Below the pieces are notes generated by a model. The model was not told where the DNA came from. It searched no databases and was given only the letters and a program-made list of their open reading frames with translations. DNA of 64,000 nt from Acidimicrobiia bacterium (lineage in GTDB: Bacteria; Acidobacteriota; Vicinamibacteria; Vicinamibacterales; SCN-69-37), in contig VFZF01000007.1 in NCBI GenBank assembly GCA_016871335.1, positions 62,001 through 126,000 of the forward strand. Direction: 5' to 3'. Position 1 is the stretch's first letter. Each line of letters starts with the position of its first letter. This document shows, one piece after another, positions 8,351-16,104 of the stretch. The position numbers and the translations under genes are program-made.

Positions 8351-8563
8351 GTGAAGGTCAACAAAGGCGCGCGCGTGTCGCAACCAAAGTACGGCCCCGG
8401 CACGGTCACCGACTCTGACGGCACACACGTCGTGATTGATTTCGACAACCACGGCCCCAAGCGGTTCGTGGCGGCGATGGTTTCGTTGGCACCGACCACG
8501 GAGCCGGCGCCGGAAAAAGCCAAGACGAAGCGGCGGACGAAAAAAGCCGCAGCGGCAGAGTAA
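8351..8563 (+). CDS. Small UvrD/PcrA-tail-like (Tudor/SH3-like) protein with a basic tail
   Basis: The product is about 70 residues. Residues 5-42 read GARVSQPKYGPGTVTDSDG then VVIDFDNHGPKRFVAAMVSL, which matches the Tudor-like module at the end of UvrD/PcrA helicases that contacts RNA polymerase (pattern: RV.HPKFG.GTV, then F...G.KR). A Lys/Ala tail (KAKTKRRTKKAAAAE) suggests nucleic acid contact. GTG at 8351 is preferred over ATG at 8345 because GGAGG (8340-8344) sits 6 bases before the GTG but directly touches the ATG. A perfect terminator follows. The function is inferred only from the fold-like pattern. Confidence 0.75.
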   Translation: MKVNKGARVSQPKYGPGTVTDSDGTHVVIDFDNHGPKRFVAAMVSLAPTTEPAPEKAKTKRRTKKAAAAE

Positions 8564-8564
8564 C

Positions 8565-8600
8565 GGGGTCCAGGGGTCCAGAAGTCCAGGAGTCCTGGGG
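8565..8600. repeat. GGTCCAG-word tract
   Basis: Repeated GGTCCAG/AGTCC words lie between the small gene's stop and its terminator. A similar short tract is at 31718-31737. Confidence 0.5.
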
Positions 8601-8608
8601 AACTCAAA

Positions 8609-8644
8609 GGGCGCGGCGGGGATACCCGCCGCGCCCTTTTTTTT
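8609..8644 (+). terminator. Rho-independent terminator
   Basis: A perfect 12-bp GC stem (8609-8620 with 8625-8636) closes a GATA loop and is followed by eight T. It ends plus-strand transcription. Its T-tract reaches the last codons and stop of the convergent S9 gene. Confidence 0.93.
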
Positions 8645-11567
8645 ATTGGCCGCCGCCGGCTTTCTTCGCGGCTTCCATCGCCTTCATGCGCTCTTCCATG
8701 TGTTTCTCCATGTCGAGACGCGGGATGCCGTCCTTCCACCAATCCGGCGCGGCTGCACCCTTCAGGTAGTGGTCAAAGAACTCCTTCACACGCACCGTGT
8801 AGTCGTGCTGGTTGGCGGGCCGCGCCAGACCATGGTTCTCACCCGGGTACTCCAGCAGCACCACCGGCTTCTGCATGCGGCGCAGCGTGTTGTAGTACTC
8901 GATGCCCTGCGTGAAGTCGACGGCGCCATCCTGATCGTTGTGCAGGATGATGAGCGGCGTCTTCACCTTGGCCGCGTGATAGACCGGCGAGTTGCGCGTG
9001 TAGGCATCCCACTGTTCCCACGGTCCACCGGTGAACCGCCCCTGGCTGCTCTCGAAGATCGCGCCATTGGTGCCGCCGGTGTTCTTGTAGAGCACCGAAT
9101 ACATGCTGATCATGTTGGTCAGTGGCGCGCCGGCAATCGCCGCGGCGAACATGTCGGTCTGCGTGATGGTGAAGGCCGTCTGGTAACCGCCCCATGAGTG
9201 ACCGTGGAGACCGACCTTCGCCGGATCCACCACACCCGTGGCCACTGCGGCCTTCACGGCGTTGGGCAGCGTCCACGCCGCGGACATACCGGGGTCGTTG
9301 ACGTAGTACTTGATGTCGGGCTGCAGCACCGCGTAGCCGTTGCTCGTGTAGGCCTGACGGTTGAAGCCGTTCGCCGCAGGCCGGCCGTACTGGTAGTGCC
9401 CCTGCGTCAGCCGCTCGTAGATGTAGACAATCGTCGGATACTGCTTGCCCTTCTCATAGTTCGCGGGCAGATACAACGACGCCTGCAGACGTTCACCCTT
9501 CGCGTTCTTGAACTCGACGAGCTGCGCCCCCGCCGACCACGCCAGCGACTCGGCTTCCTTCGACATGTCCACGATCTTGCGGCCGTTCTTCAGCGTCGCA
9601 TCCGTCACGAAGACCTGCGGTGCCTCGGTCGGCGTCTCGCGGCGATACATCCAGATGTCGCCCTTCTCCGCCTTCTGCAGGCCGCTGATCGCGGCATCCT
9701 CCCAGAGCAGCATGTTCAGACCCAGCTTGCCGGGTTCGAGCACGCCGTAGCCCGCGCGCTTGGTCCACTCGGACATCGCCGAGAAGTACTGCGGCTTGCT
9801 CAGGTCGATGCCACGCTCGTTCTGGTAGATGCCGAACACGCGACCCTGATACCGAATCTGATCCTTCTTGCCGTTCACCGTCAGATTCACCGGCGCTTCA
9901 CCCGCCGCCACCGGCACCTTCCAGACGTCCCAGCGGTCCGACAGCAACACGTACTGGTTGTCGGACGTCCAGCCGATCGCGTTTGACGGCGGATCAACCA
10001 CGTTGACGTCGCTGTCCGTGTTCACAAAGGACGTGGGCACCTTCTCGGTGATGTTCCTCGTGAGGCCGGTCTCGGCGTCAAACACATGGAAGTGCTTGTT
10101 CTCGTAGTAGAGGTACTTCGTGCTGTCGGGCGACGACGAGTTGCCCCAGCGGAGTTCCTTCTTCACGGTGATCCGTTTGCCGGTGGTTGTGTCGATCGCG
10201 TACACGTCGCGGAACTGCTGGCCGTTGAGGTTGCCCATCAGCTCGTACGCCGAGTTGCTGGTGCCAATCGCCCACTTGCCGCGACCGGTCACCGTCACCG
10301 TCGGCACTTCGTCATCCGCCAACCGCACCATCGTGTTGTCGGCCGGACGATACAGCGCGGGATAGCTGAAGTTGCGATCGGCGTTCTCCTGCACGCGCTG
10401 CTGCGACTGGAGTCGCGGATCCTTGTAGTGCCAGATGACCACGTTGGGACGTTCGGCCGCGTCCGGCGCGGCTGCCGGAGCCCCCGCAGGAGCGTCGGCC
10501 CCCTCGGCACCTGGCGTTGCGTTGCCACGACCCGCGGGACGCGGCACGGGCGTGAGTTCGGCCATGCCGAAGATCATCGCGGTGCGGTCATCGTTCCACG
10601 TCGGCGTGCGGTTCCCGCTCACCGACATGTTCTCGGGGAAGCTCTTGTCGTCCTTCGGGTTGTACACCACCTTCTTTGGCGTGCCACTGCCAAAACCGGT
10701 GAAGCCCACCACCGAGAACAGGCGCTCGCGGAACCCGCGATCATCAGTCCCCTTCAGCATCGTCAAGGCATCACCCTCGGTCGTCCACGCCATGCGTTCG
10801 TAGAACGCACGATCGGTGTCGAGCGAGGTGATGGTGCCGGTGGACATGTCTCGAATCTGGAGGCCGTTGCCGGCCTGATCGGTGGCGTCAATTACGAGCG
10901 CCAGGTACTTGCCGGACGTGTTGAAGTTGAACTCGGAGACGTTGCCGACGTTGATCTCGGTGCCGGACTTCAGTTCACGGAGGATCAGGTCGGTGCCGCG
11001 GGGACGCGTGTCACGCGGCGCGGGCGCGCCACCCGCACGGCCGCCCGCAGGTGCCGCAGCCGGCGAGGCGGCCGCCGCGTCCGCGCCGTAGCGATGCAGC
11101 GCAATCCATCCACCCATCTCACCCGCGAAGGCAAAACGGCGAATCTTCGGAATGCTGACCTTGTCGCCGGTCGCCAGATTCACGATCAGCGCACTGGTCT
11201 GAATCGGCCGACGCGCACGGCGTGCCGCTTCGGCTTCCCCGCGCGTGAGCGACACGGTGATGGCGAGCCACTGCGAGTCGTCGGAGAAGGTCATCGGTCC
11301 GGCGCCTTCACCAACCGGGAATGTGTATTCCTGCGCACCGGTGGTGCTGCGCACGACGACTTCGCTGTCGCCCTCCAGCGGCGCGACACGGTAGGCAAAC
11401 CACTGCCCGTTCGACGACATGGCCGTCGTGGTCATAGCGCGGAACGAGAGGATGTCACCCAGGACCATCGGCCGTTTGGTGGCGTTTTGTGCCGACAGCG
11501 GCACCAGGACAGCGGCCACAAAGGCCAGCGGCAGAGCAATCAGAACACGGCGACGGAGTCGCGTCAT
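8643..11567 (-). CDS. Secreted S9 family peptidase, long form
   Basis: The 974-residue protein starts MTRLRRRVLIALPLAFVAAV, a signal peptide. GAGGAGG lies 8 bases before this ATG, which decides against a start 16 codons upstream. A propeller region of about 700 residues contains two Ala/Pro/Gly-rich inserts (near residues 180-200 and 355-375). The C-terminal hydrolase domain has Ser791 in GHSWGGY, Asp880 in NDQDGAVDF and His912 in GENHGL. The C-terminal 45 residues form a charged helix ending EAAKKAGGGQ. It probably degrades peptides in the periplasm. It stands alone and faces the plus-strand terminator at its 3' end. Confidence 0.92.
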   Translation of the reverse strand: MTRLRRRVLIALPLAFVAAVLVPLSAQNATKRPMVLGDILSFRAMTTTAMSSNGQWFAYRVAPLEGDSEVVVRSTTGAQEYTFPVGEGAGPMTFSDDSQWLAITVSLTRGEAEAARRARRPIQTSALIVNLATGDKVSIPKIRRFAFAGEMGGWIALHRYGADAAAASPAAAPAGGRAGGAPAPRDTRPRGTDLILRELKSGTEINVGNVSEFNFNTSGKYLALVIDATDQAGNGLQIRDMSTGTITSLDTDRAFYERMAWTTEGDALTMLKGTDDRGFRERLFSVVGFTGFGSGTPKKVVYNPKDDKSFPENMSVSGNRTPTWNDDRTAMIFGMAELTPVPRPAGRGNATPGAEGADAPAGAPAAAPDAAERPNVVIWHYKDPRLQSQQRVQENADRNFSYPALYRPADNTMVRLADDEVPTVTVTGRGKWAIGTSNSAYELMGNLNGQQFRDVYAIDTTTGKRITVKKELRWGNSSSPDSTKYLYYENKHFHVFDAETGLTRNITEKVPTSFVNTDSDVNVVDPPSNAIGWTSDNQYVLLSDRWDVWKVPVAAGEAPVNLTVNGKKDQIRYQGRVFGIYQNERGIDLSKPQYFSAMSEWTKRAGYGVLEPGKLGLNMLLWEDAAISGLQKAEKGDIWMYRRETPTEAPQVFVTDATLKNGRKIVDMSKEAESLAWSAGAQLVEFKNAKGERLQASLYLPANYEKGKQYPTIVYIYERLTQGHYQYGRPAANGFNRQAYTSNGYAVLQPDIKYYVNDPGMSAAWTLPNAVKAAVATGVVDPAKVGLHGHSWGGYQTAFTITQTDMFAAAIAGAPLTNMISMYSVLYKNTGGTNGAIFESSQGRFTGGPWEQWDAYTRNSPVYHAAKVKTPLIILHNDQDGAVDFTQGIEYYNTLRRMQKPVVLLEYPGENHGLARPANQHDYTVRVKEFFDHYLKGAAAPDWWKDGIPRLDMEKHMEERMKAMEAAKKAGGGQ

Positions 11568-11623
11568 TTCGGAAACCTCCTCGGAACCCACAGGGGGGAA
11601 CCGGAATGGTAGCACCCTGTGCG

Positions 11624-11650
11624 GGTGGGCGGGTGGGTGGATGGATGGAT
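11624..11650. repeat. GGGTGGATGG-word tract
   Basis: Repeated GGGCGGGTGGGTGGATGG words lie between two minus-strand genes. The same words recur at 12635-12667, 18508-18545, 30061-30093, 35737-35770 and 43978-44018, always outside genes. Confidence 0.6.
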
Positions 11651-11652
11651 GC

Positions 11653-12231
11653 TCAAGTACGGAGGATTCGCCTTGCGCTGCGCCAGAGGAAGCGGAGGAG
11701 CAACACGGCAGTGACGATCAGCACGAGGACAATCCCGGCGGCAAGCCACGGATAGCTCGCGGCAAACCACGTCAGTCCCAATGCCAGGAGGTCTTCGGTG
11801 ACGCTTAGTCCGATATTGGACGCTGGTTCAGGAGATGCCGACACCGCGGTACGGAGTGTGGTCTTGAGGGTGTGCGCTGCCAGCGCGAGGACAGCGCCGA
11901 GCACAACCGCCGCACCCTGCCACATGGGATCCAGCGACGGCGTGGCGGCGTAGGCCAGCACGCCCGCGACGGGAACTCGCACAAACGTCTGCAGAACGTT
12001 CCAGACCAAATCAAACAGCGGCACCTTGTCGGCGACCACCTCGACGAGGAAGAGCGCTCCCGCACCGCCAATGACCCACCAGCTGGCGAGCATGTTCAAG
12101 TCGCCAGGCAGCGCGAGCACCTCGAGCCGCGCCATCAACCCGAGCACCACCACGGTGCCGGACGCATTCAGTCCCGCGGCAAACGACACCGCGATCAAAA
12201 ACGCCACTATCTCGCGCGGGTCCAGGGCCAC
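11653..12231 (-). CDS. DUF4126 family integral membrane protein
   Basis: The 192-residue protein has about five hydrophobic segments and matches the DUF4126 pattern: FLIAVSFAAGLNASGTVVVLGL at the N-terminus, DKVPLFDLVWN in the middle loop, and SVTEDLLALGLTWFAASYPWLA before the last helix. The family has no established role. The GTG start at 12231 follows TAGAAT by 6 bases, consistent with a leaderless message. The charged tail (RFLWRSARRILRT) is likely cytoplasmic. Confidence 0.82.
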   Translation of the reverse strand: MALDPREIVAFLIAVSFAAGLNASGTVVVLGLMARLEVLALPGDLNMLASWWVIGGAGALFLVEVVADKVPLFDLVWNVLQTFVRVPVAGVLAYAATPSLDPMWQGAAVVLGAVLALAAHTLKTTLRTAVSASPEPASNIGLSVTEDLLALGLTWFAASYPWLAAGIVLVLIVTAVLLLRFLWRSARRILRT

Positions 12232-12237
12232 GGCCGG

Positions 12238-12243
12238 ATTCTA
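12238..12243 (-). promoter_or_regulatory. -10 box TAGAAT of the DUF4126 gene
   Basis: The box lies 6 bases before the GTG at 12231. No Shine-Dalgarno is visible. Confidence 0.5.
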
Positions 12244-12249
12244 ACGCTG

Positions 12250-12325
12250 AAGAACCGTGCTGAGTGCTCGTGTGCTGGGTGCTCAGTGCTTGTGCTCGGT
12301 GCCCGGTGCCGAGTGCTGAGGTGCG
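12250..12325. repeat. GTGCTGAGTGC-word tract
   Basis: The tract is built of GTGCT, GAGTGC and GGTGC words. It overlaps the last codons of the minus-strand gene at 12283, so that protein's final 12 residues or so are repeat-derived. Confidence 0.6.
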
Positions 12326-12630
12326 CGCGCAACAGTCAGGTAGATTGGGCCCACACCAAGTGTCGCGACGAGCGTGACCGTGCCGAAGCCGGCGCGGTTG
12401 GTGATGTCGTAGCGAATCTCCTCGCCCGGCGCCGCATCGAACTTCACGGTCTTCCACACCAGCGTGTTGTGAATCCGCATCGCATGCGGCCCTGGCGCGA
12501 TCTCGACGGTCTCGGTCTGCCCATGCACCAGCACGGCGACCTGTTTCCCGTCGATCGACACAAACATCTGCCGAATCCCAACATCATTTGAAGCAGTGCG
12601 GCTCAGCGTAATGCGCGCGGCGGAAGCCAT
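12283..12630 (-). CDS. Small hypothetical protein
   Basis: The 115-residue product starts MASAARITLSRTASNDVG. The body looks all-beta: QMFVSIDGKQVAVLVHGQTETVEIAPGPHAMRI, then YDITNRAGFGTVTLVATLG. The pattern of a short glycine turn followed by HAM resembles PEGA-like or membrane-peripheral beta modules, but I cannot assign a family. The longer frame beginning MGGWVDGREWG is repeat sequence and is excluded. The last residues (APGTEHKH) read through a word-repeat tract, so the original C-terminus may have been replaced. Confidence 0.6.
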   Translation of the reverse strand: MASAARITLSRTASNDVGIRQMFVSIDGKQVAVLVHGQTETVEIAPGPHAMRIHNTLVWKTVKFDAAPGEEIRYDITNRAGFGTVTLVATLGVGPIYLTVARAPQHSAPGTEHKH

Positions 12631-12667
12631 TCCCCATTCTCGCCCATCCACCCACCCGCCCATCCAT

Positions 12668-12703
12668 TTGACATGCTGTGTATATTTACTATATACAGTT
12701 ACC
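12668..12703 (+). promoter_or_regulatory. Promoter with overlapping TGTATA-N7-TATACA operator
   Basis: TTGACA (12668-12673) and TATATA (12690-12695) with 16-bp spacing form a near-consensus promoter. The inverted repeat TGTATA (12679-12684) / TATACA (12692-12697) overlaps the -10 box. This is the kind of operator used by YtrA-type GntR repressors. The GTG of the regulator starts 8 bases after the -10 box, so the message is probably leaderless and autorepressed. Confidence 0.75.
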
Positions 12704-13150
12704 GTGGCTCAGGAACGCACCCTGCTCATCGGCCCCCTGTCGGCATCCGCCCAGGGACCGCTGTACCTGCAGATCGTCAACGCGCTGAAGCGTGAGGTCA
12801 GTGAGGGGCGTTTGCCTGGCGGGACGGCACTGCCGTCGTTCCGGGGTCTGGCTGAAGATCTGCTCGTCAGCGTCATCACCGTCAAACGCGCGTACGAGGA
12901 ACTCGAGCGCGAAGGCATCATCTACCGCCGGCAGGGGCTCGGCACGTTTGTGTCCGAAGTCGCGACCGATCGCAGCCGCGAAGTAAAGACCGAACGCGCC
13001 CGCGGACTCTTCCGCGAAGGCGCGCGTGAAGCGGCCGAGGCCGGGCTGTCGCCCCGCGCCGTCATCCAGCTCGCCCAATCCGTGCTCAAGGAATACGCCG
13101 ACGACGAACCCGTCTCAGGAGAACCGAAACATGTCCGTAAACGCGCTTGA
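12704..13150 (+). CDS. GntR family transcriptional regulator, YtrA type
   Basis: The 148-residue protein has an N-terminal winged helix: GPLYLQIVNALKREVSEGRLPGG, then LPSFRGLAEDLLVSVITVKRAYEELEREGIIYRRQGLGTFV. A short helical tail of about 70 residues replaces the large ligand domain of other GntR classes, as in YtrA. Such repressors normally control an adjacent ABC exporter. The next gene is exactly that, but broken; its ATG at 13131 overlaps this gene's 3' end. The GTG start is chosen because everything upstream in frame is promoter and repeat sequence. Confidence 0.88.
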   Translation: MAQERTLLIGPLSASAQGPLYLQIVNALKREVSEGRLPGGTALPSFRGLAEDLLVSVITVKRAYEELEREGIIYRRQGLGTFVSEVATDRSREVKTERARGLFREGAREAAEAGLSPRAVIQLAQSVLKEYADDEPVSGEPKHVRKRA

Positions 13151-13619
13151 AATCCGTGGCCTGAAGAAGTCGTTCAAGTCCTTCACGCTTGGTCCGCTCG
13201 ATCTGACCGTGCCGATGGGAGCCATCTACGGCTTCGTCGGGCCCGAGCTCCACCACTCGGTGTGGGGACACGTCAGCCGGCTCATCAGCTTCGTCAAAGC
13301 CTTCTACCCGACGTGGGACGACGCGTATTGCAGCAGGTTGCTGGAGGAGTTCGGGATCGATCCGACGGCGCGTGTGATGACACTGTCGTTCGGGACGAAG
13401 ATCAAACTGTCGCTGGCCGCGATTCCCGTATTCCTGCTGGTGGGTGTCGCCGAAGGGTTCACCGGCAAGCTGAGCGTGGACGCGATGTTCTGGTCTCACG
13501 CGACCATCGGTGCATCCTCGCTGCTGATCGCGGCGGCGTTGACCTACCGATCGATCACACGCTCAACGTCATCGGCGGGCGTGTATCAATCGGCGACGCC
13601 GTCACTGAACGCTCGCTAG
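13131..13619 (+). pseudogene. Fused scar of an ABC ATPase and its permease
   Basis: The 162-codon frame begins like a YtrB-type ATPase (ALEIRGLKKSFKSFTLGPLDL). At GFVGP it jumps straight to LHHSVWGHVSRLISFVKAFYPTWDDAY, so Walker A and about 60 residues are missing. After TLSFGTKIKLSLA, where signature and Walker B should follow, it jumps again into a hydrophobic permease tail (AIPVFLLVGVAEGF, then WSHATIGASSLLIAAALTYRSI). Two in-frame deletions have therefore merged two genes into one open frame that cannot hydrolyse ATP. Expression from the intact GntR promoter is possible. A neofunctional membrane protein is conceivable but unlikely. Confidence 0.8.
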
Positions 13620-13639
13620 AAGGAGCACACCAGGCGGCC

Positions 13640-15274
13640 CTACTTGCGCACCACGCGCGCAGCGGTAATGGCATCGCCAAGTTCGAGGCGATCGACCACA
13701 TCCATGCCTCGAACGACGCGACCAAGGGATGTGAAGTCACCCTCGTTGTGGGGCTGTGGCGTGTTGCCAAGGGTGTAACCCGGCCGGCCGGTGTCGAGTC
13801 CTGAGGACGCCCACGCAAGATTGGCGCGCAGCAAACCGTGACGGTTCACTTCGTCGCGCAGCCGATTGGCACCGGGAATGGTGGCTTGCTGCGCCACGAA
13901 GTTCGGCACCAGGCGTGTAAACGCCGGACCCACGATCGCCTTGGACTCGGTGAGCCGGACGAGTTCTTCCATGCCCAGTGGCGCATCAGCCGCGAACAGT
14001 TCGATCTCGATCTCGCCCTTCGACGTCATCCAGACCGCGCGCGGATTGGGAGTGCCGGTGTGCGCCGGCACGATCCAACGTTCGACGATGGCGCGGTAGT
14101 CGGAGATGGCCCGCTCAAGTTCAGCGGGCCCTACGTTACCTACACCACCCACGCCACCCACACCACCTGCACCGGCGCGCCCTGCGCCACCTGCGCGCGC
14201 TCCACCGGCGCGACCTGCGGGATCGGGCGGCGGTGCGGTCAGCCTCGTCAACTGCTGCTTGGCGACCGTGCGGAGTGCGGCCGGCTTGGACTCGGCCATC
14301 GCGGCTTCAAGTCGCGGACGCACTTGCTCCACGCGACTCGTATGCCGGCCCAGTGTTTCGGCCGCCGACACCGACATCCACGTGTCCGGATTCTCCAGCT
14401 CGGCCAGCACCGCCGCCACCGACGCGTCATCGTCGTACCCGGTGAGCACACGGAGCGACTCGGTGCGCACGCGGCGATCGGGATCCGTGAGCGCGTCGCG
14501 TAGTCGCGCTGCGGCGACGGCCCGGTCGGAGACCAACGTTGGGACCAAGCCACGCACGGCCCAGAAGCGCACGTCGGGCGACGGATCGTTCGACAGCGTC
14601 ATCAGGTGCGGCAGGGCTGCCGGATTCCGCGGACGGAACAGCGCCCACGTTGCGCGCCACCGGACTTCCACATCCTGCGAGGTCGTCCACCGCACGATGG
14701 GATCAATCGTGCCCGGGTCGGTGAACCGGCCCAGCGACAACAACGCCTCGCCGATCACAGCGCGACTCGCCCGCGCATCCGGCACGGACGTCAGAAATGC
14801 TTCAAGGCTGGCGCGCCCGTCTGGAGACCGAGTCTTCCCGAGTGATCGGGCCGCCTCGAATGCAGCGTCGCTATTCACTTGCCAGCCGCTCATCGTCGCC
14901 GTCAGCCATGGCACCGCGGCGGGATTACGCGTCTGGCCCATCGCAAACGCCACCGTCGCGACGATCGTGGGGTTCGTGTCCGCGCGCAGCGGCTCCAGCA
15001 ACGCCAGGCTGCGCTCGTTGACGATGCGGCCCACGGTGACGACGGCGCGACGCCGCACTTCGGGGTGCGAGGAGGCGAGAAGTCGCACCAACGCGGGTTC
15101 GTCGAACTGCCTCAGATCCTCGAGCCGCAGCAAGTCGGCAATGGCGGTCACGTCCGCCTCCGTCAACGGCGGACGTCCGCTCTGGGCGGACAACGTCGCG
15201 TCCGTGCGAGCGGCACATGCCGCGCCAGAGACCAGAACCGCCGCCAGAACTGCTGCTCGAAACGGATGCATCAT
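13640..15274 (-). CDS. Secreted HEAT-repeat protein with C-terminal cyclophilin-type peptidyl-prolyl isomerase domain
   Basis: The 544-residue protein has a signal peptide ending near AACAA (possible lipobox GAAC). HEAT-type helical repeats span about residues 50-345 (for example HPEVRRRAVVTVGRI and PDRRVRTESLRVLTGY). A Gly/Ala linker lies at residues 350-380, and a cyclophilin-like domain from about 410 reads TSKGEIEIELFAADAPLGMEELVRLTE, VPNFVAQ, NEGDFTSLGRVVRGMDVVDRL. The usual FHR motif is degenerate (AFTRLVPNFVAQ), so isomerase activity is uncertain. The linker includes GPAELERA, which is a translated copy of the intergenic hairpin repeat (14108-14133). It is convergent with the ABC scar. 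Confidence 0.88.
   Translation of the reverse strand: MMHPFRAAVLAAVLVSGAACAARTDATLSAQSGRPPLTEADVTAIADLLRLEDLRQFDEPALVRLLASSHPEVRRRAVVTVGRIVNERSLALLEPLRADTNPTIVATVAFAMGQTRNPAAVPWLTATMSGWQVNSDAAFEAARSLGKTRSPDGRASLEAFLTSVPDARASRAVIGEALLSLGRFTDPGTIDPIVRWTTSQDVEVRWRATWALFRPRNPAALPHLMTLSNDPSPDVRFWAVRGLVPTLVSDRAVAAARLRDALTDPDRRVRTESLRVLTGYDDDASVAAVLAELENPDTWMSVSAAETLGRHTSRVEQVRPRLEAAMAESKPAALRTVAKQQLTRLTAPPPDPAGRAGGARAGGAGRAGAGGVGGVGGVGNVGPAELERAISDYRAIVERWIVPAHTGTPNPRAVWMTSKGEIEIELFAADAPLGMEELVRLTESKAIVGPAFTRLVPNFVAQQATIPGANRLRDEVNRHGLLRANLAWASSGLDTGRPGYTLGNTPQPHNEGDFTSLGRVVRGMDVVDRLELGDAITAARVVRK
14108..14133 (-). repeat. REP-like hairpin inside a coding region
   Basis: GGCCCGCT (14108-14115) and AGCGGGCC (14123-14130) flank a 7-base loop, followed by CTA. 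This is a complete CC-type copy of the dispersed hairpin, read in frame by the minus-strand HEAT/cyclophilin gene as VGPAELERA. Confidence 0.85.
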
Positions 15275-15311
15275 CGCTGTTTACCCTGCCGACCATTGTA
15301 GGCTGTTGTTC

Positions 15312-15608
15312 GTGGTCTCTGCTCCAACAGCAAGCGTCGGCTGGCCGTGGAGTGCCAGAATGTATTACGGCTGGGCCGTGTTGCCTGTCGCGGGCTGGTT
15401 GGTGCAGTCGCACGGATGGCGCTCGGCGTGGATGTCCATTGGCGCCCGGCTGCCGATCGTGCCGGCGCCCCTTGGGTGGCTGATCGTGCGACGAAGCCCG
15501 GAGTCGGTCGGACTCGCTCCGGATGGAACGGCGTCCACCACATCACATCCGCTCGCAGTAGTGGCCGTGGCCTCTCTGACTGTCCGCTTACCGGAACGAC
15601 GCGCATGA
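15312..15608 (+). pseudogene. Internally deleted MFS transporter scar
   Basis: The 98-codon frame has an MFS N-terminus (SARMYYGWAVL, the first-helix start of oxalate/formate-type MFS). It is joined directly to a mid-protein segment (PVAGWLVQSHGWRSAW, then LGWLIVRRSPESVGLAPDG), which normally lies some 130-150 residues later. The rest of the transporter is absent. A TAGGCT box 7 bases before the GTG at 15312 may still drive it. Its TGA overlaps the ATG of the next gene, so residual transcription may serve that gene. Confidence 0.7.
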
Positions 15609-16102
15609 TGGTTGCACTCTACGTCACCGTCTGGCTCGCGCTGGTCGCGCTGCTCCTCGGCGAACTTGGCCGGCGCCGAAACACGCAGACGGGCGTCACC
15701 ACTCACTGGGCCATTGTGGCATCCGCGATTGGTGTCGTTCTGGGCACGACGCACACGCTGCTGGCACTGGGCGTGGTCTACGGCTGGGACCACGCACGCG
15801 CGGTGGCCGTCACGGCCGAGCAGGCTGCAAGACTCTACGGCGTCGCGTGGCCCGGAAGCCTGTACGTGAACTACGTGTTCCTCGCCTGGTGGCTCACCGA
15901 CACCGGCTGGTGGTGGCTCTCGCCGCGCACCTTCCTGCGCCGGTCCCGGATCATCGAGTGGGCGTGGCGATACACGGCCTTCACGATGGTCATCAACGGG
16001 GCCGTGATCTTCGCAAGCCCCGCGGGACGGATCGCCGGCGTGCCGCTGGTGGTCGCCCTGCTCGTGGTCTGGTGGTCGAAGCCGTATTCGAAGGCGTCCT
16101 GA
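15605..16102 (+). CDS. Hypothetical membrane protein
   Basis: The 165-residue protein has four predicted helices: MVALYVTVWLALVALLLGEL, a helix around IVASAIGVVLGTTHTLLALG, LYVNYVFLAWWLTDTG and a C-terminal stretch with PLVVALLVVWW. No family is recognised. The start overlaps the MFS scar stop as ATGA, suggesting it was once the second gene of that operon. The end is 2 bases from the convergent vapC stop. Confidence 0.72.
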   Translation: MMVALYVTVWLALVALLLGELGRRRNTQTGVTTHWAIVASAIGVVLGTTHTLLALGVVYGWDHARAVAVTAEQAARLYGVAWPGSLYVNYVFLAWWLTDTGWWWLSPRTFLRRSRIIEWAWRYTAFTMVINGAVIFASPAGRIAGVPLVVALLVVWWSKPYSKAS

Positions 16103-16104
16103 CT

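Noticed and set aside
8601-8645. The terminator at 8609 as a bidirectional terminator
   Set aside because: Read on the minus strand the stem is followed by CCTTTGAG, not a T-tract, so it is only convincing for the plus strand.
10086-11612. 508-codon plus-strand open frame opposite the long S9 peptidase
   Set aside because: Shadow frame with no start signal and composition typical of antisense high-GC DNA.
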